Source of the DNA: Paralithodes platypus
Taxonomy: Eukaryota > Arthropoda > Malacostraca > Decapoda > Lithodidae
DNA length: 64,000 nt
Assembly: GCA_032716605.1 (NCBI GenBank)
Contig: CM064495.1
Span: 46,619,701 to 46,683,700, forward strand
Reading direction: 5' to 3'
Shown here: positions 1 to 11,403 of the stretch, in pieces
How the letters are laid out: the number at the start of each line of letters is the position of its first letter
Numbering within the stretch: position 1 is the stretch's first letter
Notes under the pieces: generated by a model
The model's input: only the letters and a program-made list of their open reading frames with translations
Databases searched by the model: none
Told to the model about the DNA's origin: nothing
Position numbers and translations under genes: made by a program

Positions 1-613
1 CTCTCTAACGAATGTAAGCCTAATTTCTTCAACCTTTCTTTATACGGAAGATTTCTAATATTATGGATCATTTTTGTCATTCTACGTTGTACTCTCTCCA
101 ATGAATCTATGTCCATTCTGTAATAAGGACACCAAAATTGAACAGCATAATCCATATGGGGTCTCACTAATGACAAGTAAAGTTTTAAGATAACATCAGC
201 AGTTCTGTTACTCACACTCCTTGAGATGAACCCGAGAATCCTGTTTGCCTTGTTTCGAACGCTTATACACTGTTGTCTAGGCTTCAAATCATTGCTAACA
301 AACACACCTAGATCTTTCTCACAATTCGAGTTTTCTAATTCCACATTAGCTAGTTTATATTTAACATTTGTATGCATCTTCCCTATCTTTAATACCTTGC
401 ATTTGTCAATGTTAAACTTCATCTGCCAATTTACTGACCATTCGTGTAAGGTATCTAGATCCCTTTGGAGGCACTCTATATCTCTATCTGAATCAATTGT
501 TCTCCCCATTTTGGTATCGTCTGCAAATTTACTTATCCTACTAGTTATACCTAAATCAAGGTCATTTATGTATATAACAAACAACAGAGGACCTAATACA
601 GATCCCTGGGGTT
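1..613 (-). mobile_element. CR1-like LINE fragment, reverse-transcriptase part
   Basis: Read on the minus strand it gives the C-terminal half of a non-LTR reverse transcriptase, including the FADDTK catalytic block and the downstream VRPHMDYAVQFWCPYYR-type segment. It is over 90% similar by eye to 2631-3195. It runs off the left edge and stops abruptly inside the GSVLGPLLF block at about 613, so it is 5'-truncated. Confidence 0.85.
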
Positions 614-1275
614 AGTTTTTATCCTACTGTTCACTTAACCTGACAAGCGCGAAATAGACCTAGGGGCTAGGGTAGTTATTTGTGCATTTCTAGCCTTGGA
701 TTCTGACAGAATTCGTTATATTTACAATATAGAGCATTATTTGTTTTCGGTATGCTTTTATTTTACATATATGATGTATATATGAACCTTCAAGAGTGCT
801 AAAATAAGTGGGAAAAGCATTTGGGTGGTGAAAAACGAAGATATTGGCCACCCGGTCATAATCTCAGGCGAGAGAGAGCCACAGGCAACCCTCCTCTCTC
901 GCTGTCTGTGAGGTAACTGAGACGAGCGGGGCGGTGTGGGCCGGTGTCTGGGTGTTACATAACGATCTTTTCTGCAACCCACTTGTGCTACATTATCGCG
1001 GGAGAGAAAAATAACCGATAAATGATGATAATAAGAGGAAAAATAGGTGATAATTGAGGAGGGGAGGGAGGGGGGAATAAGGTGGGGAAGGAGGGGTGGG
1101 GGGTGGGTGAGATTTACATGGATGAGTACTGGAGGGGAATTATCTCACCTAGAGACAAATACCTTTGTTTTGATAGGCCCTTTTTTTTTTTGGAAGGTTT
1201 TTTTTATGGTCTTGCTTCCGTGAGGCCTATCGCGTTCCCTATAGGAAGCCTTCCGTGAGGCCTATCGCGCTTGCC
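614..1275. other. Unassigned DNA
   Basis: No gene seen. It holds a purine-rich, G-rich tract at about 1050-1110, a T-run at 1180, and two copies of TTCCGTGAGGCCTATCGCG (about 1215 and 1250). Confidence 0.5.
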
Positions 1276-2091
1276 GGGTTAAGAACATAAGAACATAAGA
1301 AAATGGGAGTCTGCAAAAAGACGATCGGCCCATACAAGGCAGATCCCTGTCACACCCAACCCCAATTACAACAGGAGCCGTGGTGGTGCAGTGGTGAGCA
1401 CGCTCACGTGTGAATCTGCAAGACCCGGGATCGAATCCCTGCCACAGCGGACATTTAGTGGGTGTGGTAGTACGTCCTAGCATGTTTCACATGCTCGCAC
1501 CCAGTCAGGGGACATCCTGACGACGTATACAGACTAAACACACATAACAAAGCCACTCTAACAGCTTCCTCTCTCTCCAACACCCCTTCTCCCCTCTCAA
1601 CACTCTTCTCTGAGCTAGTGCTGATACAAATGGCCAGTCCTGTATAGAATCGTGAGGTTCAGAGTCGTAAAGATTCCAGGACGAGCTCCATAGAAAATTA
1701 ATGAAAATGAATGACAAGGCCCAATTATAGACCCATCTCACTAATACCTTGAGTACTGACCCCACCAAAACGGTCAGAGATTAACACAAGATTACGGGGG
1801 TCTGCTGAGCGCCGATTGGCCCACACCTGGTAGATCCCCCTCACACCCAACCCATCTCGTCCATATGCCTATCTAATTTTATCTTGAAGCTCCCTATCGT
1901 TCTTGATCCCACTATATCACTTGGTAGCCTATTCCACCCATCTACAACTCTGTTACCAAACCAATATTTGCCTATATCTTTTCTGAAACGAAATTTATCT
2001 AATTTGAAACCATTTGTACGAGTTATTTCGCTATCACTGAGCTTTAGTACATTTTTCATGTCTCCTTTATTAATTCCACTAACCCACTTAA
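1276..2091 (-). mobile_element. CR1-like LINE 3' end (copy A), split by a SINE
   Basis: Minus-strand 3' end of the same LINE: the last RT residues (about 1850-2091, with KLDKFRFRKDIGKYWFGNRVVDGWN), the 3' UTR, and a tail of TTATGTTC octamers at 1278-1300. Octamer tails are a CR1-clade trait. The 3' UTR is interrupted at 1372-1713. Its 5' side stops where copy B's tail begins. Confidence 0.8.
1372..1713 (+). mobile_element. tRNA-derived SINE in CR1 3' UTR
   Basis: The 5' part has pol III-type boxes: A-box-like TGGTGCAGTGGTGAGC and B-box-like GGATCGAATCC about 45 bp apart. The uninterrupted 3' UTR at 3900-3930 shows the insertion limits. The flanking duplication is short (ACAA). About 342 bp long; the part after 1460 is unrelated to tRNA. 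Confidence 0.7.
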
Positions 2092-3832
2092 GAACATAAG
2101 AAAATGGGAGTCTGCAGAAAGCCGATTGGCCTAAGCAAGGCAGATCCCTGTCCCACACAACCCCAATTCATTACAAAGCCCAATTATAGGCTTCACACTC
2201 TAATACCCTGAGGATCATCTTACCAAAACGGTTAGAGATTAACGCAGGATTATGGAGGTCTGCAGAGCGCTGATTGGCCCAACCCGGCTGATCCCCCTTC
2301 ACACCCAACCCTTCTCGTCCATATGCTTATCCAATTTTATCTTAAAGCTCCCTACAGTTTTAGATCCCACTATAGCACTTGGTAGTCCATTCCACCCGTC
2401 TACAACTCTGTTACCAAACCAATACTTGCCTATATCTTTTCTGAAACGAAATTTATCTAATTTGAAACCATTGGTACGAGTTCTTTCGCTATCACTGAGC
2501 TTTAGTACATTTGCCATGTCCCCTTTGTTAATCCCACTAACCCACTTGAACACCTCTATCATATCCCCTCTAACTCTGCGTCTCTCTAACGAATGTAAAC
2601 CTAATTTCTTCAACCTTTCTTCATACGAAAGATTTCTAATATTATGGATCATTTTTGTCATTCTACGCTGTACTCTCTCCAATGAATCTATGTCCATTCT
2701 GCAATAAGGACACCAAAATTGGACAGCATAATCCATATGGGGTCTCACTAATGACAAGTAAAGTTTTAAGATAACATCAGCAGTTCTGTTACTCACACTC
2801 CTAGAGATGAACCCGAGAATCCTGTTTGCCTTATTACGAACGCTTATACACTGTTTTCTAGGCTTCAAATCATTGCTAACAAACACACCTAGATCTTTCT
2901 CGCAGTCTGAATTTTCTAATTCTAAATTAGCTAGTTTATATTTAACATTTGTTTGCATCTTCCCTATCTTTAATACCTTGCATTTGTCAATGTTAAACTT
3001 CATCTGCCAATTTACTGACCATTCATGTAAGGTATCTAGATCCCTTTGGAGGCACTCTATATCGCTATCTGAATCAATTGATCTCCCTATTTTAGTATCG
3101 TCTGCGAATTTACTTATCCTACTAGTTATACCTAAATCTAGGTCATTTATGTATATAAGAAACAACAGGGGACCTAATACCGATCCCTGGGGGACACCAC
3201 TTTTGACTGCTCCCCATTCTGACTTGGTACCATTTATGCTGACTCTCTGCTTCCTACCAATTAGCCATGACCTAATCCATCCTAACAACGCCCCACCTAT
3301 TCCATGTGCCTCAACCTTTCTCATCAATCTCTCATGAGGGACTCTGTCGAAAGCTTTACTGAAATCTAAATATATAATATCATATGACGTCATTATCTAC
3401 TGCTTCATATACCTCTGAGAAAAAACTAAGCAAATTAGTAAGACAAGACCGTCCCTGAGTGAATCCATGCTGAGAAGAATTGATTAAGTTAAATGTTTCT
3501 AAGTGGTTTCTCATTTTCCTAGCAATAATTGACTCTAGTAGTTTTCCTATGATTGAAGTGAGACTAATGGGACGGTAATTGGATACTATTGATTTATCAC
3601 CTTTTTTGAAGATCGGAACTACATTTGCAAGCTTCCAAGCTTCTGGAACTATACCTGTTTCTAATGTCTTGTTAAATAGAAATGTTAATGGATAACTTAA
3701 CTCATCTCTGCATTCTTTTAATACTCTAGCATATACCTCATCAGGACCAGGCGATTTATGAGGTTTCAGTCTGTCAATTTCCTTAACCACATCATTTCTA
3801 CTTATAGTAACCGTACTTGAATACCTCTATAA
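2092..3832 (-). mobile_element. CR1-like LINE copy B (RT, broken frame)
   Basis: The largest CR1-like copy. On the minus strand it has RT blocks in order: [68 protein letters not shown], then the C-terminal region ending at 2299 and a 3' UTR with octamer tail at 2092. The frame breaks once near 3380-3395. The endonuclease and ORF1 are absent (5'-truncated). Confidence 0.88.
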
Positions 3833-4673
3833 GAACATAAGAAAATGGGAGTCTGCAGAAAGCCGATTGGCCTAAGCAAGGCAGATCCCTGTCCCACACA
3901 ACCCCAATTACAAAGCCCAATTATAGGCTCAACACTCTAATACCCTGAGGATCATCTTACCAAACCGGTTAGAGATTAACGCAGGATTACGGGGGTCTGC
4001 AGAGCGCTGATTGGCCCAACCCGGCTGATCCCCCTTCACACCCAACCCTTCTCGTCCATATGCTTATCCAATTTTTTCTTAAAGCTCCCTATCGTTCTTG
4101 ATCCCACTATATCACTTGGTAGCCTATTCCACCCATCTACAACTCTGTTACCAAACCAATATTTGCCTATATCTTTCTGAAACGAAATTTATCTAATTTG
4201 AAACCATTGGTACGAGTTCTTTCGCTATCACTGAGCTTTAGTACATTTGTCATGTCCCCTTTGTTAATCCCACTAACCCACTTGAACACCTCTATCATAT
4301 CCCCTCTAACTCTGCGTCTCTCTAACGAATGTAAGCCTAATTTCTTCAACCTTTCTTCATACGGAAGATTTCTAATATTATGGATCATTTTTGTCATTCT
4401 ACGTTGTACTCTCTCCAATGAATCTATGTCCATTCTGTAATAAGGACACCAAAATTGAACAGCATAATCCATATGGGGTCTCACTAATGACAAGTAAAGT
4501 TTTAAGATAACATCAGCAGTTCTGTTACTCACACTCCTAGATATGAACCCGAGAATCCTGTTTGCCTTGTTACGAACGCTTATACATTGTTTTCTAGGCT
4601 TCAAATCATTGCTAACAAACACACCTAGATCTTTCTCACAGTCTGAGTTTTCTAATTCCATATTAGCTAGTTT

Positions 4674-5095
4674 GGTCAATATACAGGAGGCGCTACAATA
4701 TAGGTAGCAAAATTATAATGGTAGTTTTGGGTTCCTATCATCATATGCTTCATTTCTATATACTTTTTATCCCCGGGAAAAAAAAAAAAAATCTTGGGAT
4801 TTTTCATTTATTTTCTTGGGATTTTTTGTTTTGGTCATTAACCTAACCAAAAAACCTAACCAAAAAACCTAACCTAATAGCCCTCAAATACATTTAGGTT
4901 AGGTTAGGTTAGGTTTTTTGGTTAGGTTAATAAAAAAAAATAACAAAAAATCCAAGAACAAAATAAAAAACCCAAGATTTTTTGTTTTTTTCCCGGGGAT
5001 AAAAAGTATATAGAAATGAAGCATATGATGATAGGAACCCAAAACTACCATTAGAATTTTGCTACCTATATTGTAGCGCCTCCTGTATATTGACC
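4674..5095. mobile_element. Foldback MITE with 8-bp target duplication and TTAGG-type centre
   Basis: A near-perfect palindrome of about 422 bp. The outer arms begin GGTCAATATACAGGAGGCGC and end in its complement, and both arms include a CCCGGG-A-run segment. The flanks are duplicated GCTAGTTT at 4666-4673 and 5096-5103. The loop region contains AACCT/AGGTT pentamers on each strand. An 8-bp duplication fits hAT-type or Merlin-type transposition; the superfamily is unassigned. Confidence 0.88.
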
Positions 5096-5117
5096 GCTAG
5101 TTTATATATAAAATTTG

Positions 5118-5815
5118 GGAAAAATGTTATTTTAATACCACAAATTTTCCGAGTGTTTTTTTATAAACAAAATTGGTCATTTGCATCAATATATAGGGTT
5201 TGTAATTAATTAGAAATCTCGGGAAAACCTATTTTCCCCATTAGGCCTATCGATCGATGTTGAGACAGGCCCCCCGATAGTGATTTGAAAAGACATTAGC
5301 CTAACCTAACAACCTTACCTAACCTAACCTAGTATTATGGGTGGGGGCTGCCACCCCCGCTGGTTGAGTACTAATCCCTTAATAAAAAATAAATAAATAA
5401 TGGCTGTCGATTATACGAAGGTGAAAGAAAAGTCGATGAAGTCTATGGTGTTTACTCTGCAATCTTCAGCTTGATTGGTGCCGCTAGAAGAGCGGCGAAC
5501 ATATCAAAAGGTATTGATAACGGGAAAGTACCGTATTGACAACCTTGTTACGAAAATTAAATTTTAGTACCATACTTTTATATTAGGTTTTTCCGAGGGT
5601 TTAACACATTTTCATATGATCTTTAGAGCTATCGATGACTGAAAGTACCGTATTGACAACCTAGTTACGAAAAAGACATTTTAGTACCATACTTTTTTAT
5701 TAGGTTTTGCCGAGGGTTAAAACAAATTTTCTTATGATCTTTAGACCATATAGATTCAATATTTATCTTCAAAAATATATCAACAAAATTTGTGGTATTA
5801 AAATAACATTGAACC
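5118..5815. mobile_element. TIR element (about 700 bp) with 8-bp duplication AAAATTTG
   Basis: Terminal inverted repeats of about 30 bp share ATGTTATTTTAATACCACAA. The flanks AAAATTTG occur at 5110-5117 and 5816-5823. Inside are two direct repeats (about 5527-5620 and 5643-5740) around a segment reading ACCGTATTGACAACCT, plus TTAGG-type pentamers. No transposase is seen, so it is non-autonomous. Confidence 0.75.
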
Positions 5816-6217
5816 AAAATTTGTATGCATCTTCCCTATCTTTAATAGGCCTACCTTGCATTTGTCAATGTTAAACTTCATCTGCCATTTTACTGACCAT
5901 TCGTTTAAGGTATCTAGATCCCTTTCCAGACACACTATATCTCTAACTGAATCAATTTTTCTCCCCATTTTGGTATCGTCTGCAAATTTACTTATCCTAC
6001 TAGTTATACCTAAATCAAGGTCATTTATGTATATAATAAACAACAGAGGACCTAATACAGATCCCTGGGGGACACCACTCTTGACTGATCCCCATTCTGA
6101 CTTAGTACCATTTATGCTTGTTATAACAGTCGTTGTGATAGGTTAGGTTAGGTTCTTGGCTCGGTTTTAATGGATTTAGCGGGGGGTGTGGGGGCAGCAG
6201 CCCTCACCCATAATACT

Positions 6218-7042
6218 AGGTTAGGTTAGGTTAATGTTGAAAATACTAAAATGCAACGGTCCTCGGTATTAAACAATACTGTAGCACTATATCAGAGAAA
6301 AATACAAAAACAAAAATTAACTAGGCCTAGTAAAAAGGCTGTCCGGGGTCTCTTCAATTTTTACCGCGAAAGCTCTACCCGCAAACTTGTATTCGAATAA
6401 TGACAGGTGGCAAACCTGCAAGGGGTGAAACCTCTGGATACACCCACCCACTCTATCCCAGCTCTTGAGCAGGGAGTCACAGCATGGTGGTAGGCTAAAA
6501 ACTGCACCATCATCATGATCCGAGAAAGCCTGGGCCAAATCAGGGGATGGATATAGTGATCGGGCGTACGGTCGTCATGTTGTGCGCTCGCAGTTACGTT
6601 CCCGTCTATTTCGACGCTAAATTTTCTGCTATTTGCCCCCTGTCATTACTACATGAATACTAGGTTAGGTTAGGTTTCGTTAGGCTAATGTATTTTTATA
6701 TCCAAAGGCAGTCAAAATAGACGGGAACATGACGGGAAAGGGCCGACACCACTACGTGTAGTGTAAACAAGGCTGGCGGTACGCCCGCACTTAACATTCT
6801 TGCCCAAATCAGTCTGGTCAATTATAAGCTACACAGCATAAGCTAGGATTTGGCCTAGTCACCAAGTGTAGGCTAGGTAAAAATTGAAGATACCCCGGAC
6901 AGCCTTTTTACTAGGCCTAGTTAATTTTAGTGTTTTGTTTATTTTTCTTTAATAGGCTATAGCCTAGGCCTACAGTGTTGTTTAAAACCGAGGACCATCG
7001 TATTTTAGTATTTTCAACATTAGCCTAACTTAACCTAACCTA
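6218..7042. repeat. Large inverted repeat (arms about 150 bp) with nested SINE piece
   Basis: The left arm 6218-6364 and right arm 6876-7042 are complementary, with the outer ends in AGGTT pentamers and a shared core ACTAGGCCTAGT. Between them an inner inverted repeat (GTTCCCGTCTATTT at about 6598 against AAATAGACGGGAAC at about 6715) and a fragment matching the SINE body at 43790-43860 (about 6440-6500). It is probably a foldback element with later insertions. Confidence 0.75.
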
Positions 7043-7060
7043 GCTAACCAAAAACTAACC

Positions 7061-7180
7061 GACGGTCTAAACCCAGCTCACGTTCCCTGTTTATGGGTGC
7101 GCGACGGTCTAAACCCAGCTCACGTTCCGTTTATGGGTACGCGACGGTCTAAACCCAGCTCACGTTCCCTGTTTATCGGT
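7061..7180. repeat. Three tandem units of about 41 bp
   Basis: Three direct copies starting GACGGTCTAAACCCAGCTCA at 7061, 7103 and 7143, 40-42 bp each, differing by small indels and single bases. Confidence 0.95.
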
Positions 7181-7230
7181 GAACAATCCAACAGTTTCTC
7201 GTATTTCACTTAGCCTATAGGCTAGTGAAT

Positions 7231-7294
7231 TTGCGACGGTAATTACATGTACACCAACATAGTAGCGATGGTAATTACATGTACACCAACATTG
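7231..7294. repeat. Two tandem units of about 31 bp
   Basis: Two direct copies of GGTAATTACATGTACACCAA at about 7237 and 7269. Confidence 0.85.
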
Positions 7295-8754
7295 AACATA
7301 GTATCATCCATGAAACTTCTAGAACACTGATAATTATCGATGGGGCTCGTATCCGGGTTGTCTTCAATTTTAACCTATTCTAGCCTAAAAGTTTGGGATG
7401 AAAATAATCTGTAGGATAATAACAACTAGGCAGAGGCTATGCCTAACTTAATTGAAATTACCCAACCAAAATAAATATAATGTAGCCTAGGCCTAATCAA
7501 AATCACAAATTGAGCTAGGCCTCGCCTATGCTTTTGAAAGCTTCAACCCAAATAGCCTACTGTACATGCATTAGCCTACAATAGGCCTAGATTTAACACA
7601 ATTATAAAAACTAGGCCTACAATACAAAATTCAAGAATTACAAACAATTCACTTATAGATTATCATGCAAACATAAATAATCAACAATCACCATTGAAGA
7701 TGACATTCATTTACTCAAGTAATATGCAGTAGCTAGCCTAATCCAAAAATAACTACAGCATGGAAATTGACAGCTATTTATTTATATAATTCAAAACAAA
7801 CACAATACATACATTAGTGGCAAAGTTGTAATATTGTACTCAGATTAGCAATAGAAATGCTAGAATACAGAGTAGAGCGATGGAAAATGTGTAGAACGCC
7901 TCCAGTCTGGCAATACTAGGATACTATAGGGGTGGGGGGGGAGGGGGGCCAGGCCGACAACCTTCCTGTTCACTTAACGCAACATTGAATCACGCTAGGG
8001 TGGCGTAATTTGGATGATTGGACTATAAGGCAGGTTGTCAGCGTCGCCCTTAATAAACGGACGAACGGCTGCTTACCTGGACGAAGAAATAATAGCTTTC
8101 ACAGTACCAATGGCGACGGTGATAACCGACGACGATCGTCATCCGACGCTATGCTGTCTTTAATACCTCTAATCTTCCCTTATTTTGGGATTTATTTTGA
8201 CTATATAGATCCTAGATTAAATTGGGTGAGCCAATAATAATGTGAGTTTGTAAATAAGGCTTAGATTAACCATGAATCATTAGAATTTTTACGATACAAA
8301 ATATTATTCAGTCTGCCAGTGAGAGGAGCCCCAACACTGGCAAGGTGACGTCACAACCAGCTGGGTCCTCCAACACAGGGAGTGGGGCGCCCGCCAAATT
8401 TAAAGAGGCCCAACCCGCAACATTTAATGTGTCAGTGTTTGCATGATTTATAAAACATTATCATAGTATTCAACATTTTGATTAATACTGATATGCCAAC
8501 ATGCACTAATATATACAGTTTATAAGATTATAATGTACTTTATATTATTAAATATGTAGTATATAGGGTAGCCTGTGAATTTGGTTAATTTCTACAGTAT
8601 ATTGGAATATATGTAATAACATAACTATTGAAATCATTCATACATACATTGAACAAGCATTACTTGTCATTTTATCACAATCTAATGTTTATTAGGTTTC
8701 CTTTATGAAGGGTGGCATCATACATTGCATACAGTAGGCTATAATGATAAAACA
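7295..8754. other. Unassigned DNA, rich in TAGGCCTA palindromes
   Basis: I see no gene. 7380-7620 has many copies of the short palindrome AGGCCT and TAGCCTA. A G-run lies at 7931-7948. An open frame at 8010-8237 has no recognisable domain and no repeat homologue; I do not call it coding. Confidence 0.5.
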
Positions 8755-8820
8755 CATAAGAACATAAGAAAAATTGAAATCTGCAGGCCTATTGGCCCAT
8801 ACAAGGCAGACCCCTTCCTC
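8755..8820 (-). mobile_element. CR1-like 3' terminal fragment
   Basis: Octamer tail (AAGAACAT on the plus strand) followed by about 50 bp matching the 3' UTR ends at 1278, 2092 and 3833, including GGCCCATACAAGGCAGA. Everything upstream in the element is missing. Confidence 0.75.
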
Positions 8821-9475
8821 CCTATTTGTTCTTTTACACCTTTATGCCCTACACTACATCTCTCACTATAACCTATACCCCCTGCACTACGTACATCCCC
8901 TACACTGCATCTACTGTACCTTATAGCTACTTAAGAACATCTCTCACTACAATCTATATCCCTTTATTATCTCTTTGCCTGGCATTCATTTTATTATACT
9001 TATTACCCAGGTACCAATGTACCTGATAATACAGTCATTATATCTGGTGTTTGGATGAATTAGATGGATATTGACTATATTCTCATTAGCATATATTCAG
9101 AGTATGTTCTTCTCCAAGCAAAAAACAAAAATATATATAATCCTTGGAGTTCACCTTTAACAATGTTCGAAAAAGGCTTAAGCGTTATTTCCACATACTG
9201 TACTGTAGCGATTTTAATAAGTTGTTTTGCCTTTTGACTGTTCGTCCAAGTTTTGGTTTGTTTATTTTGCAAATTTTTAATTCTATGTCTAAATTGGATT
9301 ATGTGATTGCAAACAATTATTCAAGTTATAATATATATATATGCTATAATAATTTAACCTTTTCAATTCAGGTAAGGACTGTGACATAATTTTAATCTAT
9401 CTCTGGCTAACATTAGATGACTTTGTTCAAATTAGTAGAGAAGTCTCATAGTCATGTATATCTATGTATGTATAT
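8821..9475 (+). repeat. Unassigned DNA with one copy of repeat family R (about 9150-9295)
   Basis: Family R is an unclassified repeat whose core reads TTTCCACATAGCGATTTTGA followed by GTCCCAGTTTTGGTTTGTTTATTTTGCAA-type sequence. Here a diverged copy spans about 9150-9295. The rest is AT-rich and shows nothing recognisable. Confidence 0.6.
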
Positions 9476-9499
9476 ACTCAGGCCCGATTGCCACTTTGC

Positions 9500-9538
<39 letters not shown>

Positions 9539-9665
9539 GGGAACTCAAGACAGAGCCCGAATAGGGACACCATAACAGAAAATAATGAACACACAAACAC
9601 AAAATACAAATTCACACACATCTAGGTTATCCAGGAGAAGACCCAGAGACCAGGGTCACCAAGGT
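9476..9665 (+). repeat. Repeat family P copy
   Basis: Family P: TATACTCAGGCCC, CCACTTT, a homopolymer run (here about 30 A then G), then ACAGAGCCCGAATAGGGACA and ATTCACACACATCTAGGT. Similar copies lie at 14150, 18010, 19120, 24055, 28040 and 42130. It has no open frame, so a non-autonomous retroelement is likely. Confidence 0.65.
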
Positions 9666-9954
9666 CCCTCAAGCACTTCCCCGGCCCCCGACCACCCGGA
9701 GAGGTTCCGATCTAAGCAGGCAGACATGCAGCAAAGTCCTACCACCACACTTCCATGCGCACCCTTCATATAAACCGTCTCCCCGGGCCAGGCGCCTGAT
9801 GGACTATTATCTAGTCCAACTTGTGCCGACCCCTTCCCCCAAATGACCATGTGTTCACTCATCTATTGACAAGCATTCTCCATTCATTCCTGTTTATTAC
9901 CACTTCCTTGCCTGATCTATAGTCATGAATCTTAAAATTACCTCAAACAACTCT

Positions 9955-10145
9955 TTCAGTACAATTATGCTTTGATTTATTGTATTCTGGCTAACACTAG
10001 ATGATTTTGTTCTGTGAATTTGTATTTTGTTTTTGTTATCCCTATTCTGACTTATTATCGAGTCGCCCCCCCCCCCAAAAAAAAAGAAAAAGGAAAAAGA
10101 GGGAGAATAATAGGGAAAGTGGGGATTGGGCCGGAGTATATAGAA
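9955..10145 (-). repeat. Repeat family P copy, inverted
   Basis: Reverse orientation of the family: GAATTTGTATTTTG, TATCCCTATTCTGA, a C-run and A-rich run, then GTGGGGATTGGGCC. It faces the copy at 9476, so the two form a loose inverted pair. Confidence 0.6.
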
Positions 10146-11039
10146 TAGATAGGAAATACCTCCCATAGTCCAAGGGTTAAAATACATTAAAAAAGGATTC
10201 CCTTTTATTGTTCTTCATAGATTACTACATCCAGAGGCAGAAATAAGTTTCACTGAAAAATAAGAGGTTAACATTATTAACTATTTAATCTTCACATTTC
10301 CCATATTTACTAAAATTAAACCATATATGAGTAAAATACCTATAGTTACAGAGCTCTAATACATTACACTGTACTGTCATGGCCTTGGCCTTGCTCGGGA
10401 CCTTGGGGCTGTTCGGCCAGGCAGCCTGGGGAACAACAACAACACTGTACTGTACAGTAAAATCCTTTAAAAACTAAGATCACTGATTTTTATAATGTAA
10501 TACAAGAAGAGGTAGCCTACCTGCATAATATAACAAAATCAACTGGAGAGAGAGAGAGAGAGTAACCTCAGTGTACAATTACATATGTATACTGTAGTAC
10601 TAGAAAATATTCAATGCATATCCTTTGATGTATATATAAAAACAAAATATCTGCAAGGCAAGATTAATTAAGTACCGTAGTCAATTAATCATGCTAATGT
10701 TAAATAGAAAGAAACAGTAACATTGATTATCATAGCAATATTTTTAAGCAATACCCGGTACATTATTTGTGTAACCTTATACACTATTGATAATACTATA
10801 TATCACTCGCAGTATTACAAATAAATAAATCGGTGTATAAATCAGGAGAGCAAGCAAGAACATTTTCTTATATTCAATCCAAAGATGTTAATAATTCTAA
10901 ACATATAATACATACTAAAGTATCTACACTGTATTACTCACAGATACTCACAAATGTCATTCTGGAAGAGGCTTATGCCCTATAATTGAAATTTTGCTCC
11001 TGGCCCATCCACACCTTATCTATAGCCTACATAATTCAT
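10146..11039. other. AT-rich unassigned DNA with a short LINE-tail fragment
   Basis: At 10381-10443 there is a 3'-terminal fragment of the LINE/SINE family described at 11404 (GGGGCTGTTCGGCCAGGCAG then AAC repeats). A GA microsatellite lies at 10548-10561. Otherwise nothing recognisable. Confidence 0.6.
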
Positions 11040-11270
11040 AACTTTTTCACTGTTCAACGTTTACTACTCACTCTGTCATATTGTTCCAATTGTTTACAAT
11101 TCTGTTTGCAACAGAGTACTTCCTGAATACTGTCCTTGATTTTATAATTTTCTTCGAATTTCCTCAGTTTACGTAATCGTCCCTCATTTGTAACATTACC
11201 TCCGTACAGTCTTGATCGTACTTCTGGTTGATGATCTTGTATGCCTCAACCTGAGTGCCCAGAGATTTTC
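11040..11270 (-). pseudogene. Decayed LINE reverse-transcriptase C-terminus
   Basis: The minus strand reads EAYKIINQKYDQDCTE, then LRKLRKFEENYKIK and a worn VNRIVNNWNN-like end across more than one frame. This is the usual last segment of a CR1/Jockey-type RT. It is too decayed for a family call. Confidence 0.5.
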
Positions 11271-11403
11271 TACAAGCCAGGGTGGGTAAGGTCAAATATG
11301 TTTCTCCTCTACAGATTCGAACTACAACCTAATACTTGTATGTGACGTCCAAGTCGCTGCCCAAGACGTTTACCACTTGACCACTGTGCACCTCTCTGTA
11401 TTA

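Larger units (their letters stand above)
3833..6119 (-). mobile_element. CR1-like LINE copy C, interrupted by two DNA elements
   Basis: The third head-to-tail copy: octamer tail at 3833, 3' UTR, RT C-terminus (4167-4679), then the 4674-5095 and 5118-5815 insertions, then RT again from 5824 to 6119, where it stops in the block after GVPQGS. Removing both insertions would make the RT sequence continuous with copies A and B. Confidence 0.85.

Noticed and set aside
2252..3337. Plus-strand frames of 151 and 176 codons
   Set aside because: They lie opposite the CR1-like RT and have no domain.
4840..4930. Telomere array
   Set aside because: Only a few TTAGG-type pentamers, in both orientations, inside a foldback element; not a chromosome end.
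8010..8237. 75-codon plus-strand frame
   Set aside because: No recognisable domain, no splice or regulatory context and no repeat homologue; length expected by chance.
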